A DNA stretch of 64,000 nt from Bradysia coprophila (taxonomy: Eukaryota; Arthropoda; Insecta; Diptera; Sciaridae), in NCBI RefSeq assembly GCF_014529535.1, contig NW_023503307.1, positions 1,047,739 through 1,111,738 of the forward strand, read 5' to 3'. Below are positions 49,501-62,755 of the stretch, in pieces (position 1 is the first letter of the stretch; each line of letters opens with the position of its first letter). The notes under the pieces were generated by a model. It was not told the DNA's origin. It saw only the letters and a program-made list of their open reading frames with translations, and made no database searches. Both the position numbers and the translations under genes were made by a program.

Positions 49501-52500
49501 ATTTAACGTTTTTTGCCAATGTAGAACATTTTCAAAATATCAAAGTGAACTTAGCGTTACGGACATTTAAGGGTATTTTCTTTCATAAGACCCTGACTTT
49601 CAGTCAAGGGAATAATTAGTGTTCTAGTCGGTAAAAGTTTAGGGTAATGTGCAGTTTTATGATTCGTTGTAATTAGTCTGTTGAAATTAAAAGAAAATTC
49701 GTAAAAAGTTTATGTTTTTGTCGGAAAATGTTTTTTTAATACAATTTGATCTCGATATAGCTTCATACAGTTTTAGAAGAAGCTGATTCGATTCATGGTA
49801 ATTGTTGTATGGAAATTTAATGATAACAGAGAAGTAATAGATTCCTTGTAATCAAACGAAGTTTTTCTGAGATAATCGAGCAATATGCTTCTAAAATCAT
49901 TCATTATGGTACCCTTTCATAGTTGAAAAAACACTAGCATAGCCGCTTTCTCTAGCATCGACACAACATGAAAATTATGTCAAATAGAAGTCGTTTTTAT
50001 TGGAAAATCGAAAGGGCTCAGACCTCAATTTGACATAATGTTTGTGTTGTTTGTTGGGTTTGCTGAAAACGTTGCAGAGAACAAGTTTAGTCATAATAAC
50101 ATAGCATCTACTATTGATTTGGAAAATGCCAAACGCACATATCTTTTGTAGGCCCTGGTGCCACTGGCACTTGCCCAAAGTGTTCATATGGAAGACTGAA
50201 CACTGCTAATAACACAACAAAATTAGAGAAACTAAAGTCTGAGTGTTACGAAAGTAATATGGAAAGTAAGATTTCTATAAAAGGATACAAGGGTGAAATT
50301 GATTGATTAAAAGCGGGTAATTAATCGTGAGAGATTTTTCTAAATACAAATCTAATTTTAAGAATATTATCAGTTGTAATTCCTAACGTTTCTTAATGTT
50401 TAATAAGAACATGCACAAAGGGAAGATAGCTACATGTTGCATTGATTTTACTGTCACTTAAACAATAATCAGCAAAAGTAAACAAACAATAAATTGATTT
50501 CCTCTCTATAAAGACATATGAGCCCTAAATCCGTACATCTGCGACCGTCCAATGGACAGTGTCCATAAGGTTGATGAAATAATTATTTTCTTGGATATTT
50601 ATTACCATCAATGCCAATGTTACAGATTAATCGGTTATCCAGTTACTATGATCATGTAATTACATATAGGTGGGTGTGTTTCGTATTTCCGTTCCCTTCT
50701 GATGATTATATATCTTATTGGTAAGACAATCCACAAATGCTACTGATTGCAATTAGTTCAAGCAAGAGAATTCAATTTTTTTTCTTGTCTTTTTTTTCTG
50801 CTGGTCGTCAATCTTCCACTATAAATTAAATTATATTTGAAATGGAAACAAGAATCATGTAATGAATAATTTGTTATAGAAATATTATTTTAATCACGCA
50901 ATTTCTGCCTATACAATGTACGTTTTTTCATATATGAACTCTTGGCTGTTTACGCATTGAAACGTGTAACAGTGTAATGATCTGTTATGTTTAGAATATT
51001 TTGCTGTTCTTTTTCTGATTTAAATGTTAATTATTTTTTCTTCTTCAACAAGTTCTTGTTTTCTTCGTCGATTCTATGGAACACAGAACATATTTCTCTG
51101 TGTTAAATGCACTGTCTCTATGGTGTTCATTCGTACGTAATATCAATTATGTTATGCTCTAAGTGATATATTTACCTATTGAAGCTAATATTTCTGTAAA
51201 ACGTACAAAACGGAGCAAACCTTCACCAATTGACTTTTAGGTGGTTCTTATTTAAGAGGTTGTTTCTAGTAGAATTTACGTGCTTCCCACATCTCCTAAA
51301 ACTTCTAAAATTAGACTTCGATCTCATCAAACTTCTATAAATCAGGATCAAGATGTCCATTGAACGTAGAGCTTGTTGATAGCTTTGGGAGACTACAACT
51401 TTTCCGGATAGATTCATTTCCTAAATACCTAGTCTAAGAGTATGCTCCAACGTGAGTTTTAGTTTGCTACATACTGGAACGAACAGGCCAATAGGATCTT
51501 ACAAAAAATAGAGACTTCCAAGCGATAGCCATTGTAAAGGGAAGAGTATGAGTTGTATTCACGAAATAGGGGCGTAACAGCATTCGTATAATTATGAACT
51601 TATCACAAAAATACTGACCTTCCACACCGAACTATTTGTGAAAGAAAACATAGGTTGTTACAAAATATATTCTTCATAGTAAACGAAAACTCTTATAAAT
51701 CTCTTAAAAGCTAAGTCTAAAAACCGCCTAAAACTCTTAAAATAGGAGGATCCTTAATTCTAAAGTACTTCGAATGCCAATTATCCATTAAGCTGTCTAA
51801 AATTCTAGATCAAATTACTGTCCTTTGGAGTTTTTTTTTTTAAATTTAAGATCGCTTCAATTAAGTGTGCTAAATGTTTCTAACACACATACTTACATAA
51901 ATCTTGATAAGAATTTGTGTCACCTAGTTCCCCAAAATTGTGTTAGTGCTGCAGCCGCAGCATAACTGTGCCAACATTATTTGAAATCTAAAACTGTGCC
52001 CATTTTAGCATTTTCCACAATTATTTTTTATAATCAGGACTTAACGACGAATAAATTCGGTTCGCCAATTCAATTCTATTTGTAGCTCTATATTGCTGAG
52101 CTACTGTATAAGCTATTTTACCGTATAAAATTTTGCACCTGTTTGATTGTTTGCAGCACACTTATTGGCTAGCGCATATATATAAAAATCTTCAATTAGA
52201 AAAAAAACAATTCAGTTCGTTTCTCCCTGTTCATTCAATTCTCGTAACGGCTTTTCATGCTACTTCCAACAACTAAATCCATTCAATTCACATGCTGCTA
52301 GTCGACAAGTTATTATTTTGTTTATTAAACAATCGTTGAGTGTGTTGTGTTACTTCCGTTAAAATCTCACCCCTCATGCTACCGAAATGTATTTTCATTT
52401 TTTTTCCTATTTTCCAAAAAAAAAAATATTTCTACGTCTCTTTCGTTCGGAGTATAGTAATCGACAGCATTTATACGTTTCCTGCGCATAACCACTCTTG

Positions 52501-55500
52501 TTCTAAAGAAATGTTGCGTGAAAATAAAAATATGGAAGACCGAAATGCAACATTTACGGTTAAACCTCATTATGTGCTCAAACCTACGAGTAGATTTTAA
52601 TGTTGGACATAATTGATAGTTTACGTATCGGTTCATATGAATATTATACGCAGTAGCATTGACTTAGAACCGCAATTTTATTTATTTTTATTTTCCATTC
52701 AGCACGCCATCCAAGCATTCAATGGATACGACGGAAAGAGAGGGAAATAGATTGAGAGAGGAAAAACAGTTTGGATCCGAAACGAGTTGTACATACGAGT
52801 TCATAGTACAACTCTAGAATCGACCCCGTGTTTCGATGTATTTTTCAGTCAACATCGGAATTTCATGCCGATAACTATAAGATTCATTTCATATCATTCA
52901 CAACATAACATTATGTAATTTTAGATCAATTAATCAAATATCACCCAAAAAAAGACAACATTATCAGTGCAATTCATATCCATAATGGGTATTCGGTTGT
53001 GCGAATAAATAAATTGAGAAAAAAATTTAATTAATTAGAAAATTATCAAGTGGTTTTAAGTATGTAGTCTCTTAATGCCCGTCGTTAAGTTGATTTATTT
53101 AATGTTTTTGTGATGTGCTCAAGAAAATGTTACAGAATCTCTGATAGGAAAAACTAAATGAATGAAAGAAGAGGAAGAAAACAAAAACTTGCTTTCACTC
53201 AGGCCACTAAAATGAAATCCTAAGTTATTTCGTTTATTATAAATGTTTGTTCAAGAACTATTCGTCAGTGTCGCTTTTGAAATGTAATAATGATAGAAAA
53301 ATATTTGTGTTATTTTATTGCAAAAGTATGTTTTTAAATGCGACGATAAACGTATAGCATTCCTTGATGATTTTTCACAGTTTGCAGTGTTGTTGAGTAA
53401 AAGTTAAATAAATTTTATTGAGGACAAAAATCGGGCGTTGACATGTTAGATATACCCATCTATCTTAAGATGATCGTATAAAGTTTATTAAACAGCGATT
53501 TTTTGTTCACCTCTTGTACGCTCAACGCTGGTAAATTAACTTTATGATGACAATTTTCTCAACCATCACAGCGATAATGTCTTATTAAACGTTTCGGTAT
53601 TCCGATGAACGAAAATGCCATTACACACGTACGTATATAAATACGGTGGCAAAACACTTAGTGTCGGTGCTTCTAAGAGAAATTTATTTCATTCGAATTG
53701 ACACATTATCAGGAGTAATGCGCAGTGAATCGTTAGTTTGATTCGAAAAGAATGGGCCACACTCACCTTAAATATGCTTAATGTTATGGCATACAAATTC
53801 ATATATAGCACAAACATTGATTGCTACCATATAACACCACCGCCGTTACCCGTACACCGACAGTAAACCATAAAAACACTTCACCTTTAATTCGTTTTTG
53901 TTTTGTTGACAATTTTGTTTTTTGTTTAATCAAAACTAGGACGACATTATATCGATATATCGATTTTCGCTTCTATATTTTCTATGGAAATTTTTTAATT
54001 GAGGGTTAAAACTACTAATTGCTCTAATTACCCAGCGATGATGATGCAAATTACGTAGAACTTTGGGGTGGAACTAATTATTATTTTAACGTCAATTATT
54101 TCAACTCGAGTTAAAGTTGATTTTAAAGCTTTTCTGATTGCCGCTTTAAATCAAAATGCAATTCATGCTAACTTCTTGAAAGGTAAATTAGGTGTTACGA
54201 AAATGGCTTCGTAACGTAGGAGTCGTTTGGGGAATATCAACCTGTAAAAGACTCTTCTTCAATAAAAGAAAAATTAGTGTTTATGAGTATTCGGTTATCT
54301 GTATCTCTGGTTTTAAAATGAAAGCCACAATTTCCTAGGTCCAGAAAGGTCGACAAGACTATATGACTTCAATGGTTGAATACTTCTCAGACGCGAGCAT
54401 TTTCATTATATGTCCTACATAAAATTTTTATTAATGAGATGTCTGCACACATTGTGTGCCTAAAACGCATTTATCACTGATGTCAACCAGGACAACGCCG
54501 GGGTAGACGACACATCGTATGTGCAAAATTTAATTTAGCCTAAGTTATGAACAAGATTTTTCTCATTTTTAGAAGCGCCTTATTGTATTTAAATATGTTT
54601 TCAAGAGTGTTGACTTTTAAATTCAATCATGGCAATGTTTAGAAGCTAATAATCTATGGTTATTATCCTATTTAACCATTTAGAAGCGGTTAGACAATCG
54701 TGATCAGTTACTTTATTTCGTGAAGGTATAACACTGGATGATAAAATCTATTACTTCATTAGTTTTGACATACATTTTGTTATATGTAAAAGACCTCTAG
54801 TTAGAGCTCGTCGTTCATTGTTGATAACACATGATTAAACGAATGTGGAGAAATTTGAAGAAATTAAAAAATTGGGCTAGTCAAATCTTTACTCTCTCGA
54901 TTGTTCAATCATTTTATTCAACGTTGTATCGACAGGAAGAGAAAAGTGAAACTCGACATGTTTTCTTTGGAATTGTTGTTGTGATTTGTAATTGATTCCA
55001 CGAAAATTTCGATTTACAACTAAAAATCTAGATTTATATTTTCTAAATTTTGGTTGCTCAAGCGCTGTAGATCTAGATTTTCATTTGTTAAACAAATTTT
55101 GTGTGAAATCATGTACAAACCACACCAATTTCCAGAACAGAAAACACGTCGAGTTTCACTTTTTTTCTGTAACTTTGGACTCTTCCATCACATCCGACAA
55201 TTTAATTTAAATCAGGATCGAACATCCAGTTAAATTTTTCTTAAAGTTCTTTAAAAGTAACATTTCCGAAAATATACACAACCAACACGAGATACAATCA
55301 ACGGTGAAATACATCCCACTCAAGGTAGCAATCATAGCACTATGCGATGTTCCATTGATTGATTGAATCATTTCACCGACCATCCATAAATGAACGGATT
55401 GTAACCAATATTCATGCATAATTTTTCATCCAGATAATTACAATTTTAAATGCAACACTTTACCAAAACAATAATTCGACAATGCTCAACCAATCAATTT

Positions 55501-58311
55501 CCGTTTCGCAATTTCGGCTTAATGTTCACATTTTCTACTCCTCGAAATTTTTACTTTCAAACCCATCCATTAAACTACGATTTTATTGCATGATTTTCCT
55601 CTGACAGAAAATTTATATTATATACGCAAAACAATCGACCGTAGAGCTGTTGATTTGTATTTGCTGATAAATTTTGTCAGAAAATGTTTTTTTTTCTCTT
55701 GTTTGAGCCGCTGATGGATCACTTACACTTATGTGGGAGTTCGTGTGAAAAGCCATATTTCACAGACGATTAAAACTACTTAAGTTTAAATATAAACCGA
55801 ATGAAAAATTAGCATAAACATAAATTATTCATGTTAAACCGAAAAAAAAAATGTATTCCATTTCCATTGGCCTATTTATTCGAAACGAAATCGCCAATAG
55901 CGTTGTTAAAGTTCCTTTCCTTATGTACGTGTAAATATTATGTAGAATACCGATTCCGACTATGAAACAAAAGAAATGATAATGTAAAAGCGTGTACTCA
56001 TATGTACAGTACATACAATGCGTATTTCAAGTCCAATTCAAAACTCAAAATTTATTTCATTTAACCGCAATTAAATGATCAACAACCATATAATTTGTGA
56101 ATCAACGTCAAAGAATTGTTATATCTTGTGATGCTCTTTCAAACAGAACTAAACATTTTGAATATTAAACTAGGAAAAAAGGCAGAGATTTTCGGAAAAT
56201 AATGTAACATTAAACGTAGATCATAAATAAAATTATAAAATCTCAACGAGCGAAAGAAAAAAATGTTGTTTCGTTATGCCTAAATACTTCCGACTAACTG
56301 TTGATAATATATAAAATTTGAGACTTTCAACGTTATAAAAAAAGTCGGTTTTTTCTCTAAATTAAATGACCAGATTGCAATAACAATTTAACATAATGTT
56401 CACATGTCTCTGGCAATTATGGGATTGGTAAGTACAACATAACATAGTTCGTTATTGTGTCATGCAATATTGTGTACTTTAGGTACCTACATAATGATAA
56501 TGGAACACACAAACTTATTAGTTTTTAATAGAACATTGAAATGTAATACCGTGTCATTTAAACTTGTGTGATTTGATTGTACTGCTGTTAATTATGTTAA
56601 GGTAAACATATGTTCCTCATCTCAGAAGACCTTCAATCATTTTATATGTTTATTTCTATGTGGCACTGAGCTGATAAAATTTCAAAACGAAGCCCATCTT
56701 CAAGAACATATGCATCGCAATGTTGTGATTTCAATGACTCAGTTTCAAACATCGATTTGCACAATCAAATGGAAATTTTTCTAGAGTCTTGCGTATATTA
56801 TCCTGTACTGCGGCGGAAGAAGAATCGATTTTATGTCCAGTATACGTTGAAAAATTTGCGTAGAAATTGCAATTTAGCACGAGAGAATTGAAACGATTGT
56901 TTCGGTGCCTTTTTATGCGAAACAACCACGACAAACTTTTTTGCCCGACATGACTTCTTGTCCCGTGCAAAGAATTCCAATATATCCATATACTGAATTT
57001 CATCATCATCATACATTACATATTCAATGGCTCACTTTCAACTGAAATATTGGCATCGAAATCAGACTTTTAAATTGGCTGCAGTGTAGTAAAAGTAACA
57101 TGCAAAATACACATGGTGAAATGCATTCAAAAAACAATTTCGAATAGAGTTTATTGTGAGAACTAATTGCTGCACTATTTTCTTATGTCCATTCACATAT
57201 CCCATTAAATATAGCACACCTGCTTTTTTGAATCAACCAAAAATAATATTTTCCTTTTTTTACATTTAAGCAGATGTTAAAATTTCGTGAGTTTTTTTTT
57301 TCAAAACGAAATTATAACGGAGCTCATCAGGGACTAATAATTTTCTGCGTAAGCTGTGTCTTTATACAATACTTTAGGTTTCACAAAACTGTAGGATATA
57401 TTTTCAGTTTCTCGAATTCATATCCTTTTTAATAAAGCCTAGCCTACAACGTTCAGTTAGTATTCCACATGCTCCATCTACTTATTTATTTACGATTTAA
57501 TATTTGATTCATAAAAAAGAACATTTCGTGCGACTCATGCTCAATGAATTTATTAGTCACATGAAGATTTGACGAATAACTGAATCCTGGATCACGTGTA
57601 TTTTCTCTATAATCTGAGAATGTTGATGAATCCGAGTAAATCCGAAAGCTTTTCTTTCGCTGAATAAATATTTGATTTTTTATGGATTTAGCCGTAAGAC
57701 GTTTAAAAAAAAGATGTTAAAGGTGACTCTGTCCTTCGTAAATTAACCATTTTTTCTGCATTTTTTTTTTTCGTAGAAAAATCTTATTTAATTTGATGTA
57801 AAGTTGTTCCATAGTTAATATGAATTCCGTTTCAGCTATTTAGCTAATAGCGCAGCGGTGGTTATGTATGCAAAAATTTTAAATAAAAAATGCCTTCAGG
57901 TATACGATGTCAAATTCCATTCATAGAGGTGCTATTATGTTCATTTTTGTCGGAGTGCAGAATGACAAGTTTTTTATTATTTAGTGCAGACAATTCCACG
58001 CTCAACTATAACCATTAAAGTTAACGAAGTTTTCACAGACTGGGTATACAATTCCTCTAAGATTTTTTATTCGCCATAAATTGTATAGCTCAAAAGCTCA
58101 AAAAAGCAGACTATTATTTGCTTGTCAGCTTATTCTTCCGTAAGATGCACTGCCAAAACATGATACAGCGACAACACCTTAAATTTTTGTTTTGTTTTTT
58201 GTTTTAATGAAACAAGTAGACAAAAGAATTAATTCACCTGAGTGTTGTGTAGTACTTCGACTATTTTTCTTGTTATAAAAGTTTTTAACATTTTGTTTTA
58301 TCCATTTCCAG
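46518..58311. other. Presumed first intron of the PH-domain gene, right part
   Basis: In almost 12 kb I find no supported exon. Features seen: the CCCACC-GGGTGGGTCA repeat at 48280-48315; a foldback with TTATGTCAAAT and ATTTGACATAA near 49976-50042; a dispersed repeat piece at 54720-54840; and a TATA plus initiator pair near 52181-52217. Frames reported by simple translation here are short and low-complexity. Confidence 0.4.
52181..52217 (+). promoter_or_regulatory. Possible internal TATA/Inr promoter
   Basis: A TATATATAAAAA run (TATAAAAA at 52181) is followed by TTCAGTTC, an initiator match with its A at 52214, about 33 nt downstream. That spacing is slightly long but usable. If real, it could drive a shorter transcript of the PH-domain gene. 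I see no convincing splice donor close behind it. Confidence 0.3.
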
Positions 58312-60668
58312 GTTGGATCCACCTCCCATTTTTACCACAGCTACAATGGAAAGCAAAAAGCTTCAACAAATGCAACAGGCAAACACCCATTTAATTCCTC
58401 AGCCCATGCCACAAATCAAAGCTCCACTGTTCCATCAAGTCACTGGTGACTACGGTCCCCACTCACCAGTTTTCCAGAATGTGCCGCAATACAATAGTGT
58501 CACTTCGAATTTCGCACAAATTGAACGAACTGGTCACCATCAGCCCAGACATCACTCGTCACAACATCACCTGGCCCCATCGTCGAATAATCATTTACAC
58601 ATTAAGCCATTGCAAAATAGTCATTCATCCATGTTGAGCAGTTACACAGCACACCGACAGACTCAGCCAACCGGCCAAAGTTTGTACGGCACAGACTCAG
58701 TGTATCAAAATAACAGAGATCGACATTACCAGCAAAGTGCGCTACGAACTCAGCCAACATCACAGCACAATCACAGCCATCCAATGAATAAATTCCAAAG
58801 TGAATATCAGCAACTACAACAAGCAAAAATTCAACAACAAATCCAAACTCAAAACGAAGCATTGATACAACAACAGAGAACGTTTGCCATTCGTCAGCAA
58901 TTGAACCCGCCGATTCCTCAATCCCACATGCACAATCTGCAAAGTTCACAAAATTTACGTAGCATTCCACCATCAACGCTAAATTTAACCACACAATTCC
59001 AACCAGCTTCGGGACCATCAGACTCAAACAACGATGAAAAAATTTACGGTGCACAACGAAACTATAACCAAACATCACCAAACAGCGTTCAATCGCAATC
59101 GATCTACCATCAAAAGCAGAAAAGTAACCAGCAATTAGCTCGCCAAAAGATGCAAGAAAGCAGTCCGAGCGAATTAACGCCAATCATACAACAAAACCAT
59201 CCAGATTTGGTTGTGAATCAGGCATGCCAGACACAAATTCCCGAAACTATTGCCAGCAAATCAAAGTCGCAGACTGAGAGTCCAGTTCATCAGTCTTTGG
59301 AGCGGAAGAAGAGCTCGGGAACGATACAGAGTTTGAAGTCACCTGTCACAAAGCGGCCGGCCTCTGCACCAGTTACGCTTTCAGGTAAGACAGAAAAAAA
59401 AACATCTCACGTCTAACAAGCGAAAAATTCCATGCAAATATTTCATGAATTTTGTCTAAACGACCTCCGATCTCTTGAGTCCGGTATGACAATAAGCCCG
59501 ATAATTCCTTCTCAAATTATCATGCATTTCGGTACGAAAATTCGCTAAAATTACCTAGCCAATTATATACTGAAAGTAGAAAAAAATGATCGTCATGGCA
59601 GGTATCAACTCTTAAGTAGGTATATACCGTCCGAAAATAGAAATTGAATTAAAAATAGACTTCAAAATGATCATGACGAGTATATAACCAGCTCAATTTT
59701 GCAATATAATAATAATGACGATTTTTTCGGTCGATCTATCGTCGTTCACACTTCACACAATAATCGCGTTAACTCCACCTTAAAGTATAAATCATCTCAT
59801 TCGAAAGTTTTTTTTTTGCATGCTTTGCTACAGCTGATTTATCTGAGCAATTTTTTTTTTATGATTCTCGTTTTTCTTTCCTATTCTGTTATCTACGCAA
59901 CAATCAACTGTATTTGAGATGTATAAAATACGCGCCATAAACTGAATTCACTTTCTGAAAATACGGTGAAATATGTTCAATGATGGAATGTTTGTAAGCC
60001 TGGAATGTTGGAATGTTGTATCGCCCTTCCCATATCCTTTATCATATAGGAAAATTTTCTTTCTTTTTTTCTTTTAAAAAATGGGCCCGTCACTAATTTG
60101 AAATGGTTTATAATTTAACCTCTCCAGGCTGGTTGTACAAGCAAGGATCCGAAGGCTTAAAAGTATGGCGAAAACGCTGGTTCGTGCTGTCCGAGTATTG
60201 TCTGTACTACTACAAAGGACCTGAAGAAGAAAAGCTCTTAGGCTCAATTTTATTACCGTCATACCGAGTAGCCGCATGCCTTCCAGAGGATAAAATTTAC
60301 CGAAAATTTGCATTCAAATGCGAACATCAAAACATGCGAACATATTGGCTGTCGGCTGAAACATCAGAAATTATGGGTCATTGGATCAGAGCCTTAACTG
60401 CTGCAACGGTAATGCAAAGTAGCAGTGAATCATCCGATCATGTATCGCAGCCGAGTTTCTCTTCACTGAATCCAAGTGGTGAAAACAGTGATTCAGGCAT
60501 TCTTACATACCAATCGCAACAAAGCAAAATCAGTGCATTGCAATCACATGGTCCAGTCACGCCTGCCATGGATACGGGAGGTCCGCTGTACGCGAATGCT
60601 CCACCGAAGCCAAGGCGAGCTAATGATGGTGGCTATTCTTCGCCCAGTCCCGAAAATTCAATTGATCG
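58312..60668 (+). CDS. PH-domain protein of the PLEKHA5/6/7 (kramer-like) type, partial
   Basis: There are two exons, 58312-59384 and 60128-60668, joined in phase 1; the donor after 60668 shows that more exons follow beyond what I can place. The first ATG is at 58346, but the frame is open back to the acceptor at 58311, so an upstream coding exon is possible. Residues 1-346 (from 58346) are a low-complexity Gln/His/Ser-rich region. The second exon starts exactly at the PH domain (about residues 347-447): SGWLYKQGSEGLKVWRKRWF, then YCLYYYKGPEEEKLLGSILL, then a TYWLSAETSEIMGHWIRAL helix with the conserved Trp. This close match to the PEPP/PLEKHA PH domain predicts phosphoinositide binding at membranes or junctions. 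After it comes a Ser-rich tail. N-terminal WW domains of vertebrate PLEKHA5/7 are not seen here. Confidence 0.85.
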
Positions 60669-61589
60669 GTGAGTTTACAGAATGGTTACACGTTTGCATG
60701 TTTATTTACATTTTGAGTTGTGCCAGTCACGTATTCTTGACTCCAAAACGAAAATAGACATCAAAATCGCTTGTCTCTACGACGATATATATACCACGCA
60801 CTCGAAAGGTTTGCGATAATTTTTATATGAACACAAGGAGGTCGCTGTTATTTGTAGAATAAATCTGGAACCGTCCGTTACCCATTATTATTAGAGCTTT
60901 TGTCGACTGAAAGTCGAAATGTTCTGTAACTATTCATATGTCAATCCATCAATCGATACATTCGAATAATTTACACATAGAGTACAGAGTACACATTGTT
61001 TGTGTACAAAGGTACACATTGTGTGTGTACAAAGGTACACCAATCATAAACAACATGGACAACACACTACAATTATTGTCGAGTACAGAACATACAAGGA
61101 TTAATTAGAAGGTTATTGGTTAGGAAAATTAAATGGTGTAGATTTACATATCAAAATTTTGTCTCTAATTTTGTCTTACAATCGAAAATTGTAAACAAGT
61201 TCTAAAACACTTCAGTGTTTGATATATCGATTCCATTAGCTAAATGACGTTATATATCACCTTTAAATGAACCGTATTCCTATACAAACTAATAGTATAT
61301 CAGACCTATACGAACAACAGGTCTCTTGATTTCGATGTGGTGTTTTGTAACCCGAAAAATTGTAATTTCATATGAGAAGGTGTGATTTGGAAATGATTTT
61401 GTGGGTTTTCCACAGGTTTTTTTTGCGAAAAAACCTGTCATATCTCCGGAATGAGAAAAAGTTACATCTCAGTCGCTAGTCGGTAGAGATTGAGATTTCA
61501 AGACTGCAGCAATATCAAAGTGAGGCTTTATGGTGAAGACAAAAACTAAACCTCTGTACTTGTACTCACTTCTTTTTGAAATTTCAGCA
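60669..61589. other. Intron-like, gene-free
   Basis: No exon of the PH-domain gene could be placed. A small direct repeat of ACAAAGGTACAC with TTGTGTGTGT lies near 60990-61035. Confidence 0.4.
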
Positions 61590-61735
61590 TGACTTTGCTT
61601 CAGCTGAGCCATACATAAAATCAAAACTGTTTATGCCTTTTATACGGTTGAACAGTTTTGATTGTTTGTATGGATCAGCTGAAAAACAGCTGAAGCAAAT
61701 TTCTACTGAAATTTCACTGCCTCTGACTGTAAGGA
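61590..61735. mobile_element. Foldback MITE, uninterrupted relative of 855-1245
   Basis: The arms are CAGCTGAGCCATACATAAAA and the complement of TGTATGGATCAGCTG, with AAATTTCA motifs outside them and TATACGGTTGAACAG in the loop. The same order of blocks occurs at 855-1245, where a second MITE has jumped in. The outer limits are approximate. Confidence 0.65.
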
Positions 61736-62755
61736 ATTTTTAAGAATTTCATGAATTTTTATAAGAAATATAAGATTTCTAGATTTTTTTTTAAATAATT
61801 TAATTTAATCTTTAATAAAATTTTGAGAATTTATAAAAATTAAATTCTCATAAATTCCAACAATTTAAGGATATTTTTTTAAATATCAGGAATTTTTTGC
61901 ACCACACCGCTTCAAAAAAATCATTCAATCGATTTTTTTAAGACTTCCTGGTCCAAGTGGACAAACAATTGCCACCGTATGGTTAATACCTATAATTTTA
62001 TTAAAAGCGATTTTTCTGATTTTCTGTTGGTAGGATTGTAGTGCGAAAATTCAAAGGTCTCGAATTGGTCCGTTTTTTTAAAAATTACTTTATGACCAAC
62101 CAACAATAACAATATGTATTAAAAATTTAAAAAGAAAATGGCACCTTACAAGTTAGAATGAATCGTGCGGGTCTTACATAGTTTCTGTTAATTGAGAGCT
62201 GGAGTCAAGATAATGGTATTCTGTTTTCCTTCGAATGTACGGTTAGTAACGATAGTTTGATTCTTTAAAAGAGATACCAGTGTCATTCAATTTAAAAGTT
62301 ACCAATGTTGTGGAATGTTTATGTTTTGCTGGGCACACCATGCTTACACCTAAGTCTATTTTAAATTTGTTTTTACGACTCGGAATCAGTGATGGAATTA
62401 CTAAATTACCTTCTGTATTAATTTTTATCATACTTACCATACGAAAATCCCCGAATTCAATTAGCGACACAAATTCCGTTATTCTGACTTAAAATAAATT
62501 TATTAGTTTCAACAAGCGATTCATGCGGTTCTGAACAATCCGAATGCTAGGACTAAACAATTCGTCTGAAAATATCCGTTAAAACGTTACACCATCAATG
62601 GAAGTTGGTTCTTCTATTGCTAAAAATTGCGTCAAAAGTATGAAGTGAGATTCTTATCTCACAACATTTTTTTCTCCCCTAATTAACACTGTTTTTAGTC
62701 CCTATATTTATCGATTACTGTCTAACTATTTGTTGACGATATGCGTGAATTATAT
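61736..62755. other. Gene-free stretch between the PH-domain exons and the channel gene
   Basis: No exon is supported on either strand. A minus-strand AATAAA at 62504-62499 could end the channel transcript. Confidence 0.4.

Noticed and set aside
58602-59183. 193-codon open frame on the minus strand
   Set aside because: It is the antisense shadow of the Gln/His-rich exon of the PH-domain gene; the plus strand carries the splice sites and the PH join.
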